Positions 37,110 to 49,377 of a stretch of DNA of 64,000 bases are shown here, one piece after another. Position 1 is the first letter of the stretch, and every line of letters begins with the position of its first letter. The DNA is from Siderastrea radians. Lineage: Eukaryota > Cnidaria > Anthozoa > Scleractinia > Rhizangiidae. The stretch lies in NCBI GenBank assembly GCA_964017195.1, contig OZ024887.1, positions 3,276,881 through 3,340,880 of the forward strand. The letters are read 5' to 3'. A model generated the notes under the pieces. It was not told where the DNA came from and made no database searches. It was given only the letters and a program-made list of their open reading frames with translations. Both the position numbers and the translations under genes were made by a program.

Positions 37110-37415
37110 CAGTCTTGATTTCATTACTTATAAGCATGTTTGTTTCGCAGAAAATAAGCTAGTTTTCAAGTGTGTATTTCGAGAGTTCAGCATTCTGAAC
37201 CGTTTTAGAAACTACTTAAGCTAGTTTTCACAATACAGATTGAAGGGCATGTAATCGTAAATTAGGGCCAGAGAACTCTTGATATTTAGTGGCACCCTTG
37301 AAGATGGGCCTGATCACCCCACTTCAGGACTCCGATGAACAAGGAATCCAGATGGAGGAGCCACGGACCAAGGACATTCTGTATTGCTTTTATGTCAGGG
37401 ATGACACATTTCTTT

Positions 37416-37429
37416 AAGAAGGGAGGAGA
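37416..37429 (+). promoter_or_regulatory. polypurine tract
   Basis: AAGAAGGGAGGAGA lies directly before the 3' LTR and would serve as the plus-strand primer. The stretch 37110-37415 after pol has no ORF and looks like an untranslated tail. Confidence 0.9.
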
Positions 37430-37638
37430 TGTAAGGAACGGAAATTGTACTTGTTATATTAAAATCGACGCGAAGGACTGGACCGAAATTAAGGTGACGT
37501 AATGTTGTCACGTGAATTGTACGCGAGTAGTTTTCCGCCATGTTGATGTGTATTCTAGCTTGCTTCGAAGCAACAATACAGTGAAATACAGCTTGGAATC
37601 ACAAGGCCATTCTTGCTGGACGTGTTTTCCGTGTTACA
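37430..37638 (+). repeat. 3' LTR (209 bp)
   Basis: Same sequence as 30525-30733 with one substitution. It is followed at once by the ACAA target duplication and satellite. Confidence 0.95.
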
Positions 37639-37642
37639 ACAA

Positions 37643-40600
37643 CAACCATGTCCCGCTAGTTCCCAAGAGTTTTCACTGGATTTAAACAAATTCCTGGGAT
37701 GAACCCATGGGTCCAATTAGTTTCCAATATCACCCAAGCTATGCCAACCATGTCCTGTTAGTTCCCAAGAGTTTTCACTGCGTTTAAACAAAGTTCTATG
37801 ATGCACCCATGGGTCAAATAAGTTTCCGGTACCATTGAACCTCTGCCCACCAAGTCCCGTTAGTTCCCAAGACTTTCCACGGGGTTTACACAAATTCCTA
37901 GGATGAACCCATGGGTCGAATTAGTTTCCAATATCACCAGAGCAATGCCAACCATGTCCTGTTAGTTACCAAGAGTTTTTACTGGATTTCATCAAATTAC
38001 TAGCATGCACCCATGGGTCGATCATATCACCCAAGCTATGCCAACCATGTCCTGTTAGTTGCCAAGAGTTTTTACTGGATTTCAACAAATTACTAGCATG
38101 AACCCATGGGTCAAACATATCACCCAAGCCATGCCAACCATGTCCTGTTAGTTACCAGGAGTTTTTACAGGATTTCAACAAATTACTAGCATGAACCCAT
38201 GGGTCAACCATATCACCCAAGCTATGCCAACCATGTCCATTTAGTTACCAAGAGTTTTTACTGGATTTCATCAAATTACTAGCATGAACCCATGGGTCAA
38301 ATTCCTAGGATGAACCCATGGGTCGAATTAGTTTCCAATATCACCAAAGCTATGCCAACCATGTCCTGTTAGTTCCCAAGAGTTTTTACTGGATTTCAAC
38401 AAATTACTAGCATGAACCCATGGGTCAAATTAGTTTCCAATATCACCAAAGCTATGCCAACAATGTCCTGTTAGTTCCCAAGAGATTTTACTGGATTTCA
38501 ATAAATTACTAGCATGAACCCATGGGTCAAATTGAAGCCATGCCATTGAAGCTCTGCCCACCATGTCCCGCTAGTTCCCAAGAGTTTTCACTGGGTTTAA
38601 ACAACGTTCTATGATGAACCCATGGGTCAAATTAGTTTTCTGTATCAGTCAAGCTACACCAACCCTAGTTCCCAGGAGTTTTTACTGGGTTTAAACAAAG
38701 TTCTACGATGAACCCATGGGTCCAATTAGTTTCCAATATCACCCAAGCTATGCCAACCATGTCTTGTTAGTTCCCAAGAGTTTTCACTGGGTTTAAACAA
38801 AGTTCTATGATGAACCCATGGGTCAAATAAGTTTCCTGTACCATTGAACCTCTGCCCACCAAGGCCCGTTAGTTCCCAAGACTTTCTACGGGGTTTACAC
38901 AAATTCCTAGGATGAACCCATGGGTCGAATTAGTTTCCAATATAACCAGAGCTATGCCAACCATGTAATGTTAGTTCCCAAGAGATTTTACTGGATTTTA
39001 ATAAATTACTAGCATGAACCCATGGGTCAAATTGAAGCCATGCCATTGAAGCTCTGCCCACCATGTCCCGCTAGTTCCCAAGAGTTTTCACTGGGTTTAA
39101 ACAACGTTCTATAATGAACCCATGGGTCAAATTAGTTTTCATTATTACTCATGCAACAACACCCATGTCCCGCTAGTTCCCAAGAGTTTTCACTGGGTTT
39201 AAACAAAGTTCTATGATGAACCCATGGGTCAAATTAGTTTTCATTATTACTCATGCAACAACAACCATGTCCCGCTAGTTCCCAAGAGTTTTCACTGGAT
39301 TTAAACAAATTCCTGGGATGAACCCATGGGTCCAATTAGTTTCCAATATCACCCAAGCTATGCCAACCATGTCCTGTTAGTTCCCAAGAGTTTTCACTGC
39401 GTTTAAACAAAGTTCTATGATGCAACCATGGGTCGATCATATCACCCAAGCTATGCCAACCATGTCCTGTTAGTTGCCAAGAGTTTTTACTGGATTTCAA
39501 CAAATTACTAGCATGAACCCATGGGTCAAACATATCACCCAAGCTATGCCAACCATGTCCTGTTAGTTACCAGGAGTTTTTACTGGATTTCAACAAATTA
39601 CTAGCATGAACCCATGGGTCAACCATATCACCCAAGCTATGCCAACCATGTCCTGTTAGTTACCAAGAGTTTTTACTGGATTTCATCAAATTACTAGCAT
39701 GAACCCATGGGTCAAATTCCTAGGATGAACCCATGGGTCGAATTAGTTTCCAATTTCACTAGAGCTATGCCAACCATGTCCTGTTAGTTCCCAAGAGTTT
39801 TTACTGGATTTCAACAAATTACTAGCATGAACCCATGGGTCAAATTAGTTTCCAATATCACCAAAGCTATGCCAACCATGTCCTGTTAGTTCCCAAGAGA
39901 TTTTACTGGATTTCAATAAATTACTAGCATGAACCCATGGGTCAAATTGAAGCCATGCCATTGAAGCTCTGCCCACCATGTCCCGCTAGTTCCCAAGAGT
40001 TTTCACTGGGTTTAAACAACGTTCTATAATGAACCCATGTGTCAAATTAGTTTTCATTATTACTCATGCCACAACACCCATGTCCCGCTAGTTCCCAAGA
40101 GTTTTCACTGGGTTTAAACAAAGTTCTATGATGAACCCATGGGTCAAATTAGTTTTCATTATTACTCATGCAACAACAACCATGTCCCGCTAGTTCCTAA
40201 GAGTTTTCACTGGGTTTAAACAAAGTTCTATGATGAACCCATGGGTCAAATTAGTTTTCATTATTACTCATGCAACAACAACCATGTCCCGCTAGTTCCC
40301 AAGAGTTTTCACTGGATTTAAACAAATTCCTGGGATGAACCCATGGGTCCAATTAGTTTCCAATATCACCCAAGCTATGCCAACCATGTCCTGTTAGTTC
40401 CCAAGAGTTTTCACTGCGTTTAAACAAAGTTCTATGATGCACCCATGGGTCAAATAAGTTTCCGGTACCATTGAACCTCTGCCCACCAAGTCCCGTTAGT
40501 TCCCAAGACTTTCCACGGGGTTTACACAAATTCCTAGGATGAACCCATGGGTCGAATTAGTTTCCAATATCACCAGAGCAATGCCAACCATGTCCTGTTA

Positions 40601-42525
40601 GTTACCAAGAGTTTTTACTGGATTTCATCAAATTACTAGCATGCACCCATGGGTCGATCATATCACCCAAGCTATGCCAACCATGTTCTGTTAGTTGCCA
40701 AGAGTTTTTACTGGATTTCAACAAATTACTAGCATGAACCCATGGGTCAACCATATCACCCAAGCTATGCCAACCATGTCCTCTTAGTTACCAAGAGTTT
40801 TTACTGGATTTCATCAAATTACTAGCATGAACCTATGGGTCAAATTGAAACCGTGCCATTGAAGCTCTGCCCACCATGTCCCGCTAGTTCCCAAGAGTTT
40901 TCACTGGGTTTAAACAACGTTCTATAATGAACCCATGGGTCAAATTAGTTTTCATTATTACTCATGCCACAACATCCATGTCCCGCTAGTTCCCAAGAGT
41001 TTTCACTGGGTTTAAACAAAGTTCTATGATGAACCCATGGGTCAAATTAGTTTTCATTATTACTCATGCAACAACACCCATGTCCCGCTAGTTCCCAAGA
41101 GTTTTCACTGGGTTTAAACAAAGTTCTATGATGAACCTATGGGTCAAATTAGTTTTCATTATTACTCATGCAACAACAACCATGTCCCGCTAGTTCCCAA
41201 GAGTTTTCACTGGATTTAAACAAATTCCTGGGATGAACCCATGGGTCCAATTAGTTTCCAATATCACCCAAGCTATGCCAACCATGTCCTGTTAGTTCCC
41301 AAGAGTTTTCACTGCGTTTAAACAAAGTTCTATGATGCACCCATGGGTCAAATAAGTTTCCGGTACCATTGAACCTCTGCCCACCAAGTCCCGTTAGTTC
41401 CCAAGACTTTCCACGGGGTTTACACAAATTCCTAGGATGAACCCATGGGTCGAATTAGTTTCCAATATCACCAGAGCAATGCCAACCATGTCCTGTTAGT
41501 TACCAAGAGTTTTTACTGGATTTCATCAAATTACTAGCATGCACCCATGGGTCGATCATATCACCCAAGCTATGCCAACCATGTTCTGTTAGTTGCCAAG
41601 AGTTTTTACTGGATTTCAACAAATTACTAGCATGAACCCATGGGTCAACCATATCACCCAAGCTATGCCAACCATGTCCTCTTAGTTACCAAGAGTTTTT
41701 ACTGGATTTCATCAAATTACTAGCATGAACCTATGGGTCAAATTGAAACCGTGCCATTGAAGCTCTGCCCACCATGTCCCGCTAGTTCCCAAGAGTTTTC
41801 ACTGGGTTTAAACAACGTTCTATAATGAACCCATGGGTCAAATTAGTTTTCATTATTACTCATGCCACAACATCCATGTCCCGCTAGTTCCCAAGAGTTT
41901 TCACTGGGTTTAAACAAAGTTCTATGATGAACCCATGGGTCAAATTAGTTTTCATTATTACTCATGCAACAACACCCATGTCCCGCTAGTTCCCAAGAGT
42001 TTTCACTGGGTTTAAACAAAGTTCTATGATGAACCTATGGGTCAAATTAGTTTTCATTATTACTCATGCAACAACAACCATGTCCCGCTAGTTCCCAAGA
42101 GTTTTCACTGGATTTAAACAAATTCCTGGGATGAACCCATGGGTCCAATTAGTTTCCAATATCACCCAAGCTATGCCAACCATGTCCTGTTAGTTCCCAA
42201 GAGTTTTCACTGCGTTTAAACAAAGTTCTATGATGCACCCATGGGTCAAATAAGTTTTCGGTACCATTGAAGCTCTGCCCACCAAGTCCCGTTAGTTCCC
42301 AAGACTTTCCACGGGGTTTACACAATGTCCTAGGATGAACCCATGGGTCGAATTAGTTTCCAATATCACCAGAGCAATGCCAACCATGTCCTGTTAGTTA
42401 CCAAGAGTTTTTACTGGACTTCATCAAATTACTAGCATGCACCCATGGGTCAACCATATCACCCAAGCTATGCCAATCATGTCCTGTTAGTTCCCAAGAG
42501 TTTTCACTGGGTTTAAACAAAGTTC
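37643..42525 (-). repeat. satellite array, block E (inverted)
   Basis: Inverted monomers continue the array interrupted by the retrotransposon. The monomer beginning CCTGGGATGAACCC recurs at 37693, 39312, 40329, 41227 and 42125. The last three are exactly 898 bp apart, and the two 898-bp segments appear almost identical, sharing rare variants such as GAACCTATGGGTC and TTGAAACCGTGCC. This indicates a recent tandem duplication. Confidence 0.95.
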
Positions 42526-44013
42526 TTTGATGGGTTCATCAAAGTTCTTTGATGAACCCATTGTTTAAACCCAGTGCAACCTCTTGGGAACTAACAGGAC
42601 ATGGTTGGCATAGCATTGGTGATATTGGAAACTAATTTGACCCATGGGTTCATGCTAGTAATTTGTTTTCACTGGGTTTAAACAAAGTTCTTTGATGAAC
42701 CCATTGTTTAAACCCAGTGAAAACACTTGGGAACTAACAGGACATCGTTGGCATAGCTTGGGTGATATTGGAAACTAATTGGACCCATGGGTTCATCCCA
42801 GGAACTCATCCCAAAACTCTTGGGAAATAGCGGGACATGGTTGTTGTTGCATGAGTAATAATAAAAACTAATTTGACCCATGGGTTCATCATAGAACTTT
42901 GTTTAAACCCAGTGAAAACTCTTGGGACCTAGCGGGACATGGTTGGTGTAGTTGGACTGATACTGAAAACTAATTTTACCCATGGGTTCATCATAGAACT
43001 TTGAAAACTCTTGGGAACTAGCAGGAAATGGTGGGCAGAGCTTCAATGGCATGACTTCAATTTGACCCATGGGTTCATTCTAGTAGCTTGTTGAAATCCA
43101 GTAAAGACTCCTGGAAACTAACAGGACATGGTTGGCATTACTTTGGTGATATTGGAAACTAATTTGACCCATGGGTTCATGCTAGTAATTTCATAAAAAT
43201 CCAGTAAAAACTCTTGGTAACTAACAGGACATGGTTGGCATAGCTTGGGTGATTTGGTTGACATATGGGTTTTAGGAATTTGTGTAAAACCCGAGGAAAG
43301 TCTTGGGAACTAACGGGACTTGGTGGGCAGAGCTTTAATGGTACCGGAAACCTATTTGACCCATGGGTTCATCATAGAACTTTGTTTAAACCCAGTGAAA
43401 ACTCTTGGGAACTAAAAGGACATGGTTGGCATAGCTTGGGTGATATGGTGGACCTATGGGTGCATCCTAGGAATTTGTGTAAACCCCGTGGAAAGTCTTG
43501 GGAACTAACGGGACTTGGTGGGCAGAACTTCAATGGTACCGGAAACTTATTTGACCCATGGGTTCATCATAGAACTTTGTTTAAACCCAGTGAAAACTCT
43601 TGGGAACTAGCGGGACATGGTTGTTGTTGCATGAGTAATAATGAAAACTAATTTGACCCATGGGTTCGTCATAGAACTTTGACCCATGGGTTCATCATAG
43701 AACTTTGTTTAAACCCAGTGAAAACTCTTGGGAACTAAAAGGACATGGTTGGCATAGCTTGGGTGATATGGTGGACCTATGGGTTCATCCTAGGAATTTG
43801 TGTAAACCCCGTGGAAAGTCTTGGGAACTAACGGGACATGGTTGGCATAGCATTGGTGATATTGGAAACTAATTTGACCCATGGGTTCATGCTAGTAATT
43901 TGTTTTCACTGGGTTTAAACAAAGTTCTTTGATGAACCCATGGGTCAAATTAGTTTTCATTATTACTCATGCAACAACAACCATGTCCTGCTAGTTCCCA
44001 AGAGTTTTCACTA
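42526..44013. repeat. satellite array, block F (mixed orientation)
   Basis: Begins at a palindromic junction (about 42516-42570, TTTGATGGGTTCATCAAAG and its mirror TTTGATGAACCCATTG). It then runs mainly forward with short inverted pieces (42662-42710 and 43905-44013) and ends abruptly inside a monomer at 44013. Much of 42720-43260 reappears near 62780-63310. Confidence 0.93.
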
Positions 44014-44852
44014 ACGGCAATAATGTAGCTAAGGGGGGAGTGGGGTACGCGTCAAAGGCGGCCACTCACTAATTAGGGGATGACAGAGCTACGCCGAATT
44101 ATAAGAATCTAAAATTGAATTGAAAACTCCATAAGAAAGTTTAGTAAAATTATGTGATACTGGAAACTAATTTGACCCATGGGTTCAAATTGACCACATG
44201 GGTTTTTACCAGTTTTCGAACACGACGAGTACAATGAATTCAATATTTTATTTCACACTTTTTTACATAAATAATTGAAGATTATAAATCAAAGCTAATC
44301 TAGAATAATAAACATTAGCCAAATCTGCATTATTGAATATAATTAAACTCAATTGAAAGTTCGCTATTAATGTATTAAGATACTTATTTAGAATAATAAA
44401 CATTAGCCAAATCGGCATTATTGAATATAATTAAACTCAATTGAAAGTTCGCTATTAATGTATTAAGATATTTAATCGCCATACTAAATTATAATATGAA
44501 TAGACCTTATTCATAAATGGCCGCCACTGAATTTCAACATCCAAAGGATCCATGACAGAAACGCATGGCCGTGTCAGGTACCGTGACACCTTGGGTTCAG
44601 GTCCGATAGGCTTCCTACACCTCTGAGTCGTACGAAACCAGAAAACCAATACATTTCTGCATTTAAGCCACCAAAGTCAAAACCATAGTGTTCGACACAT
44701 AGAATAAGTAAATGGGTGATATGGTACTTTACGGATAACATTGTTTTTTATGCTTTTCTTTTTTAACTAGTGTTAAAGAAATGTCTGATATAATTTCTCC
44801 AAGCTAATTCTTTTTTTTTTTTCACTAATTCAGTGTTTTGTCGAGAGCCTTC
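44014..44852. other. non-satellite island with an 88-bp tandem duplication
   Basis: Unique AT-rich DNA. A single degenerate monomer piece is at 44160-44200. Two direct copies of an 88-bp unit (starting TAGAATAATAAACATTAGCC) occupy 44301-44388 and 44389-44473. No gene is supported; the ORF at 44455-44649 (minus) has no recognisable features. Confidence 0.75.
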
Positions 44853-45229
44853 GGGACATGGTTGTTGTAGCAAGAGTTATAATCAAACCTAATTTGACCC
44901 ATGGGTTCAGGCTAGTAATTTGTTGAAATCCAGTGAAACTAACATTGGTTGACCCATGGGTTAATGCTAGTAATTTCATGAAATCCAGTAAAAACTCTTG
45001 GTAACTAACAGGACATGGTTGGCATAGCTTGGGTGATATGGTTGACCCATGGGTTCATGCTAGTAATTTGTTGAAATCCAGTAAAAACTCTTGGTAACTA
45101 ACAGGACATGGTTGGCATAGCTTGGGTGATATGGTTGACCCATGGGTTCATGCTAGTAATTTGATGAAATCCAGTAAAAACTCCTGGGAACTAACAGGAC
45201 ATGGTTTAAACAAATTCCTAGGATGAACC
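44853..45229 (+). repeat. satellite fragment, block G (forward)
   Basis: About four forward monomers, ending in a chimeric ACATGGTTTAAACAAATTCC that fuses opposite orientations. Confidence 0.9.
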
Positions 45230-45242
45230 GACACAGACAATG

Positions 45243-45375
45243 AATAGTGGATAATTAATAGTGGAGGTTGCAGCAATGTTAGAAAATATTTCTTTTTCGT
45301 TTTGGCTGTACTTTTGGCGGGATTTTGTACATTTACACGCGCGTCGCCGATTTCCCGCCTTTCAAACTTTCAAAC
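45243..45375 (+). repeat. left arm of a 133-bp inverted repeat around the NTPase-nuclease gene
   Basis: Reverse complement of 49933-50065 with one mismatch (GTCGCCGA versus GTCGGCGA). It starts AATAGTGGATAATTAATAGT and ends TTTCAAACTTTCAAAC. Satellite pieces flank it on both sides (to 45229, and 45395-45565), so it is not simply the edge of an insertion into the array. Confidence 0.9.
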
Positions 45376-45394
45376 GTTTTTTTGAGGGAACGAC

Positions 45395-45565
45395 ACAAGG
45401 CTTGGGTGATATTGGAAACTAATTGGACCCATGGGTTCATCCCAGGAATTTGTTTAAACCCTTTCCAATATCACCAAAGCTATGCCAACCATGTAATATT
45501 TGTTACCAAGAGTTTTTACTAGATTTCAACAAATTACTAGGATGAACCCATGGGTCAAATAAGTT
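45395..45565. repeat. satellite fragment, block H
   Basis: One forward partial monomer fused at about 45465 to an inverted one. It is the last satellite before the gene at 45601 and probably supplies part of that gene's 3' UTR, since no AATAAA is seen between. Confidence 0.85.
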
Positions 45566-45600
45566 CGTCCCCCCCCACACGTTTTTTTCTGGAAGAGCCC

Positions 45601-48600
45601 TTAAGATTTCAGAGGTTTTATGATAGGTAGATCAGTATAAATCACTTTAGCACATAGGGATTCTCTGGGGTTCTCAGTTATATGCCGAAGTTCTTCCTTG
45701 TGTTCTTGTTTTAATTGCAGGGTTTCTGTTAGCAATGTCTGGGTCTTGGCATAAGGCATACAAATGTAACATGCTACTCTCATCCAATCGTCTCCTTTGA
45801 TACACTTCTGACGGCTCAATTCGCACATAAATTTGTTGTACTCCCTGACCATGATGGAGTTCTTATCCAGGGTTTTACTGGAAAGACTGACCGTTAATTG
45901 AATAAGATACATTAAACCAAGGGAAAATGATTTTTTTTCATGGTCGGATCGTCCAGAAACTAAGACGAAATCATACCCTGGAAATTTCTGTTTTCCCGAA
46001 ACATCAAGTGAAAACCAAATGTTGACATCATGACATGCTGCTTCTGTGCAGTTATCTTTGCAAAACAACTGATCAACAAGTCGTTTGCAATCAAAGGCCT
46101 CACAAATCTGTACGCCATGGAATTCATCTGCATACATATTGGTGGGACGCAGTCCACACTGATTGATGCGACAATAAAGGCGAACAATCAATTCGAAACA
46201 TAGCCCTTTAAGAGATCCAGTGCTAGCTTCAAACACAGCCCGAGCATTTTCGAGCATTGCTTCGTCGCCACGGTCCTGTTGCCTACAAAATGTAAAGAAT
46301 CTCAGCTGTTCACCTGGGGCAATCTCAAAGCCTGTGTCTGTGAAAGGGAAGAACTTGAAAGCCAGCTGATCTTCTGGGGTTTCATCCTTCATGTCAAAGG
46401 GGAAGATCTGCTTCCAAATGGCATTGAAGGATTTGTCGTTATAACCTTTCTTGTCTTGCATGAATGATAGAAAATGTTGCATGTCCCGGATAGTCGTCCT
46501 GAAGGTCTTTAGCTGTTTGGCCTCTTCAAAGGAGTGCTGTCGAATCAGGTAATAAGACCTATACCACACTATTGGCACTATTTGCGAAAGCGCAGAATCT
46601 GTGTAGTCCACCATGCCCTGTTCTTTCTTCTCTTCAGTAGTAGTGTCCTCGTCTACAGTCATATGTAGCAGTGCCCCGCAAGTTGGGGAAACTTTCATTA
46701 ATTGTGTCACAGTCTCCTCACTCAGTTGTGTCAATGTAACTCCTTCCTCAACGGTCAGTGTCATATGAATAGTTTCTACTTTGACTTTCTTGGGACATTT
46801 AATCCAGTCGCTACTTGGAACAAAATGTCCAGAGGTGAACATTATGATGGGGAACTCACGACCCCTACAAACTGAAAGTAATTTGGTTGCCGAAATGATG
46901 TCACAGTTGGCCTGGTCAAAAATTAACACCTTCGCTTCTATGGGATCAGGTACATGTACATGTACGTTGGGATCAGATGGAGGAGGCTTCATCATTGCAT
47001 TTACTGTTGCCTCAGTGTCAGCTGCATTCATCTTATGAGAGAAGCTTCCGAACCAAGTAACTCCATAAACCAATCCTAGATAGGACTCTAATACTTGTGC
47101 GGTAACAGACTTTCCAATTGCTGGAATCCCGTAGTATATCAAAACCTTTCGTCTTTCGTGTGCTGCAGTTTGAAGTTCTGCCACCAAATCGTCTATGATG
47201 TGTAACAATGCTGCTTTCAACGACTTCGTCATGAGATAAGAATAACCGCGAACTGTAATGAATCCTTCATCACTTTCGATCTTCAGCCTGAAAGAAAAAT
47301 TTGAGAGAATAATAAATCAAACTTAACTTTTGTGAATCATATTACATAATGCGATATGTTTTTGCAGACCATGATTTACAAGACATATTTCTAGTGCCAT
47401 TTCGTTGGACCAAAAAACGAAGGTCGCCATTTGGAAGGTCATTTTTGTTTGGCCTTAGTGTTTAATATTAATTAATGTAACTTTTCATTTTGACCTTCCA
47501 AGGTCATGGAAGGTCAAATTGAAGGTCGCCATTTTGAAGGTCAAGAAATTAAACGCTAGCGAACATTAACATGTTTACAGTACTTTTACAACACTTACTT
47601 TAATGCAGGTAGATCAGGAATGTCTACGTCCTTCGTCCAAGATCTGCAATGTTTCTCTTCCAGTCTACTGCTGTTTACAGTGGCAAGAATTGTTGACAAA
47701 TCTGATTTCGTTAGTTTTGGTGTTGGACCAGCTTCATGTACAATACCAGAGCGCCTGAAAAAATATTATTAAACTGATATGTATACTCAATGTAGGCCGT
47801 TCTTTATGATACAAGTGATAATCAAACAGGCAAAGCCTATACTTAAATCTTTTTAGGTCATTAAAATATTACCATGCATTGATATTTTCCAATCACTTTC
47901 ACTTAAGCATACAATAATTACAATCAGCATTTATATTTCGGTTGTTAGAAAACTTGTTTAACCGGTTTGTGCGTATTAGCCAATCAAAAATCGTATTGCT
48001 GGTCATGTTGAGTAACGCAATGTCACGCGACAATAAAATGATTTCACAAAATTGTCCTTTTGGGCAAAAGTTAGACTTGCTCCAAGTCGCTCGTTAGATT
48101 CGCAGACCGCTGGATACGGAAACGGAGGGCGCGCGCGAGCATGAAAAACAAAATGGCGGAGGATCGTGCGGAACAAGCGACTTGTCTCACCTGCAGCGCG
48201 CCAATTCTGAAATGTGGCGTCACCGGTGGATTTTTCCACCGGTGACGCCATCGAGATTATGTCAATCATATTATTGCGCGCGAACTTACTGAGCGCGCTC
48301 TGCCCGCAAACTTAGCGCGCTCTGCTCGCGAGACAAGCTTGCGTTTAACTTTTTACTTCTTGAGTAGACTTGTTTCCTTCTCACATCGGCAGTTAAACCA
48401 GTTTTGGAACAAACATTACAAATGTCTTCTTTTGTACCTGTCCCTTTTAAATCTTACAGAAATGAGAGAGCCATCAAGGGCCTTGAGTATGATTTCCCAC
48501 AAAAAAGGGAAGAAAATCGCAATTTTAACACACGCCACGGCACGGCGCGCGTCAACTGCACACGGCGCACGAAACTGACGTCAACACGATAAAAGAAACC

Positions 48601-49377
48601 AACTCAATGCACACGAAATGATGCAATATTTTCGCGGCAAAAAACGTCAGCTAGAATCGATTTCCTGCAGGTGACACAAGTCGCTCGTTCCGAGCCATTC
48701 CTCGATGAAGTGTCATTTGTTTTCCTTCGCGCGCGCGTTCACACAAATGAATCCCGCGCGATTTCAAAGGCGATTTTACTCAAGTGATCTTTCGCGCTTG
48801 ATTTCAAAGCGATTTTATTTAAGTAACTATAGATACAAAGAAAAACGAGCGACTTGGGGCAAGTCTAGGCAAAAGTAAGTTCAGTTGGATAATAAATAAC
48901 TTAAAGGCTCGCCAAAATACTGCGTGACTCGTAAAATATCCAGCCATACTACACATCAAACCGTCTAATAAGATATATATATTCGGAAATAGCTAAGCGA
49001 ATAATCTGGAGAATACAGTAGGTGTAAGTGGAGAAGGAACTTCAGGAGACTTGCGGCAAAACGTTGACTATATGCAGTGAAAAGTTGTTCAATGCCCAAT
49101 CGCCACGATTTTAGCACAATACTCCGATGTAAAAAATCATGCTAAAACTTAAGTCTTACTCGCTCTACCCTGCTAGCAGAGGCCTCTTTTCTGTATTTCG
49201 CTGGGTAGAGAAAAATACCTCTGGTAACATATTGTTTTTTCTTTGTCTGTGGCCGCGAGTACTTCACTTTCTCTTAGAAACCGCTAGTTTGTACTCTGTA
49301 TCCTTATATGCCTTTTATGGTGTGATTTGGATTAAAGATTATTAAAGATTATTATATAAAACTTAAGCTTACTTCAT
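45601..49377 (-). CDS. P-loop NTPase with restriction-endonuclease-like C-terminus, Crinkler/RHS (CR)-type, 615 aa
   Basis: Exon model on the minus strand: 49377-49373 (only ATGAA), 47754-47599, 47287-45601; both introns are GT-AG and the 1848-nt frame is open. The last exon alone is open for 543 codons from an internal Met at 47232. Residues 107-114 are a Walker A loop (GIPAIGKS), and KVLIFDQ (Asp 178) is a likely Walker B strand. The C-terminal third has GLCFELIVRL, FPGYDFVL (Asp 493) and YLIQLTVS (Gln 517). That order is what I would expect of the PD-(D/E)xK-like fold found in CR effectors, with Thr in the usual Lys position. CR proteins pair an NTPase with a nuclease and are known as effectors and transposon-linked proteins in many eukaryotes. 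The role here is unknown. The five-base first exon is inferred from phase only. Confidence 0.7.
47419..47544. promoter_or_regulatory. cluster of AAGGTCA-type half-sites in intron 2 of the CR-like gene
   Basis: Seven AAGGTC(A/G) half-sites, one of them inverted (TGACCTT), lie in about 125 bp; two are in the form GAAGGTCGCCATTT. Extended AAGGTCA half-sites are bound by monomeric nuclear receptors of the NR5A and ERR types. Whether they are used is unknown; a degenerate tandem repeat could also explain them. Confidence 0.4.
48072..48867. mobile_element. MITE with 9-bp target duplication, intron 1 of the CR-like gene
   Basis: Inverted ends of 24 bp with one mismatch (TAGACTTGCTCCAAGTCGCT at 48072; mirror ending 48867) are flanked by the perfect 9-bp direct repeat GGCAAAAGT (48063-48071 and 48868-48876). 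Nine-base duplications fit Mutator-like or Merlin elements. The interior is rich in GCGC and has no transposase. It contains a perfect 16-bp-arm hairpin at 48215-48250. Confidence 0.88.
48215..48250. repeat. perfect hairpin, 16-bp arms, 4-base loop
   Basis: TGGCGTCACCGGTGGA, then TTTT, then its exact complement. It lies inside the 796-bp MITE and could be an ancestral internal end or a folded RNA. Confidence 0.9.

Larger units (their letters stand above)
30525..37638 (+). mobile_element. Ty3/gypsy-type LTR retrotransposon, 7.1 kb
   Basis: Complete element: 5' LTR, tRNA-Pro-like primer site, gag, pol (protease, reverse transcriptase, RNase H, integrase in gypsy order), polypurine tract, 3' LTR. 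The 4-bp target duplication ACAA is at 30521-30524 and 37639-37642. Removing the element and one copy rebuilds an intact satellite monomer. The LTRs are 209 bp and differ at one position (C or G in TTGTCACSTGAATTG), so insertion is recent on the scale of LTR divergence. There is no envelope ORF. One in-frame stop in gag (32149) argues that this copy is not fully competent. Confidence 0.95.
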
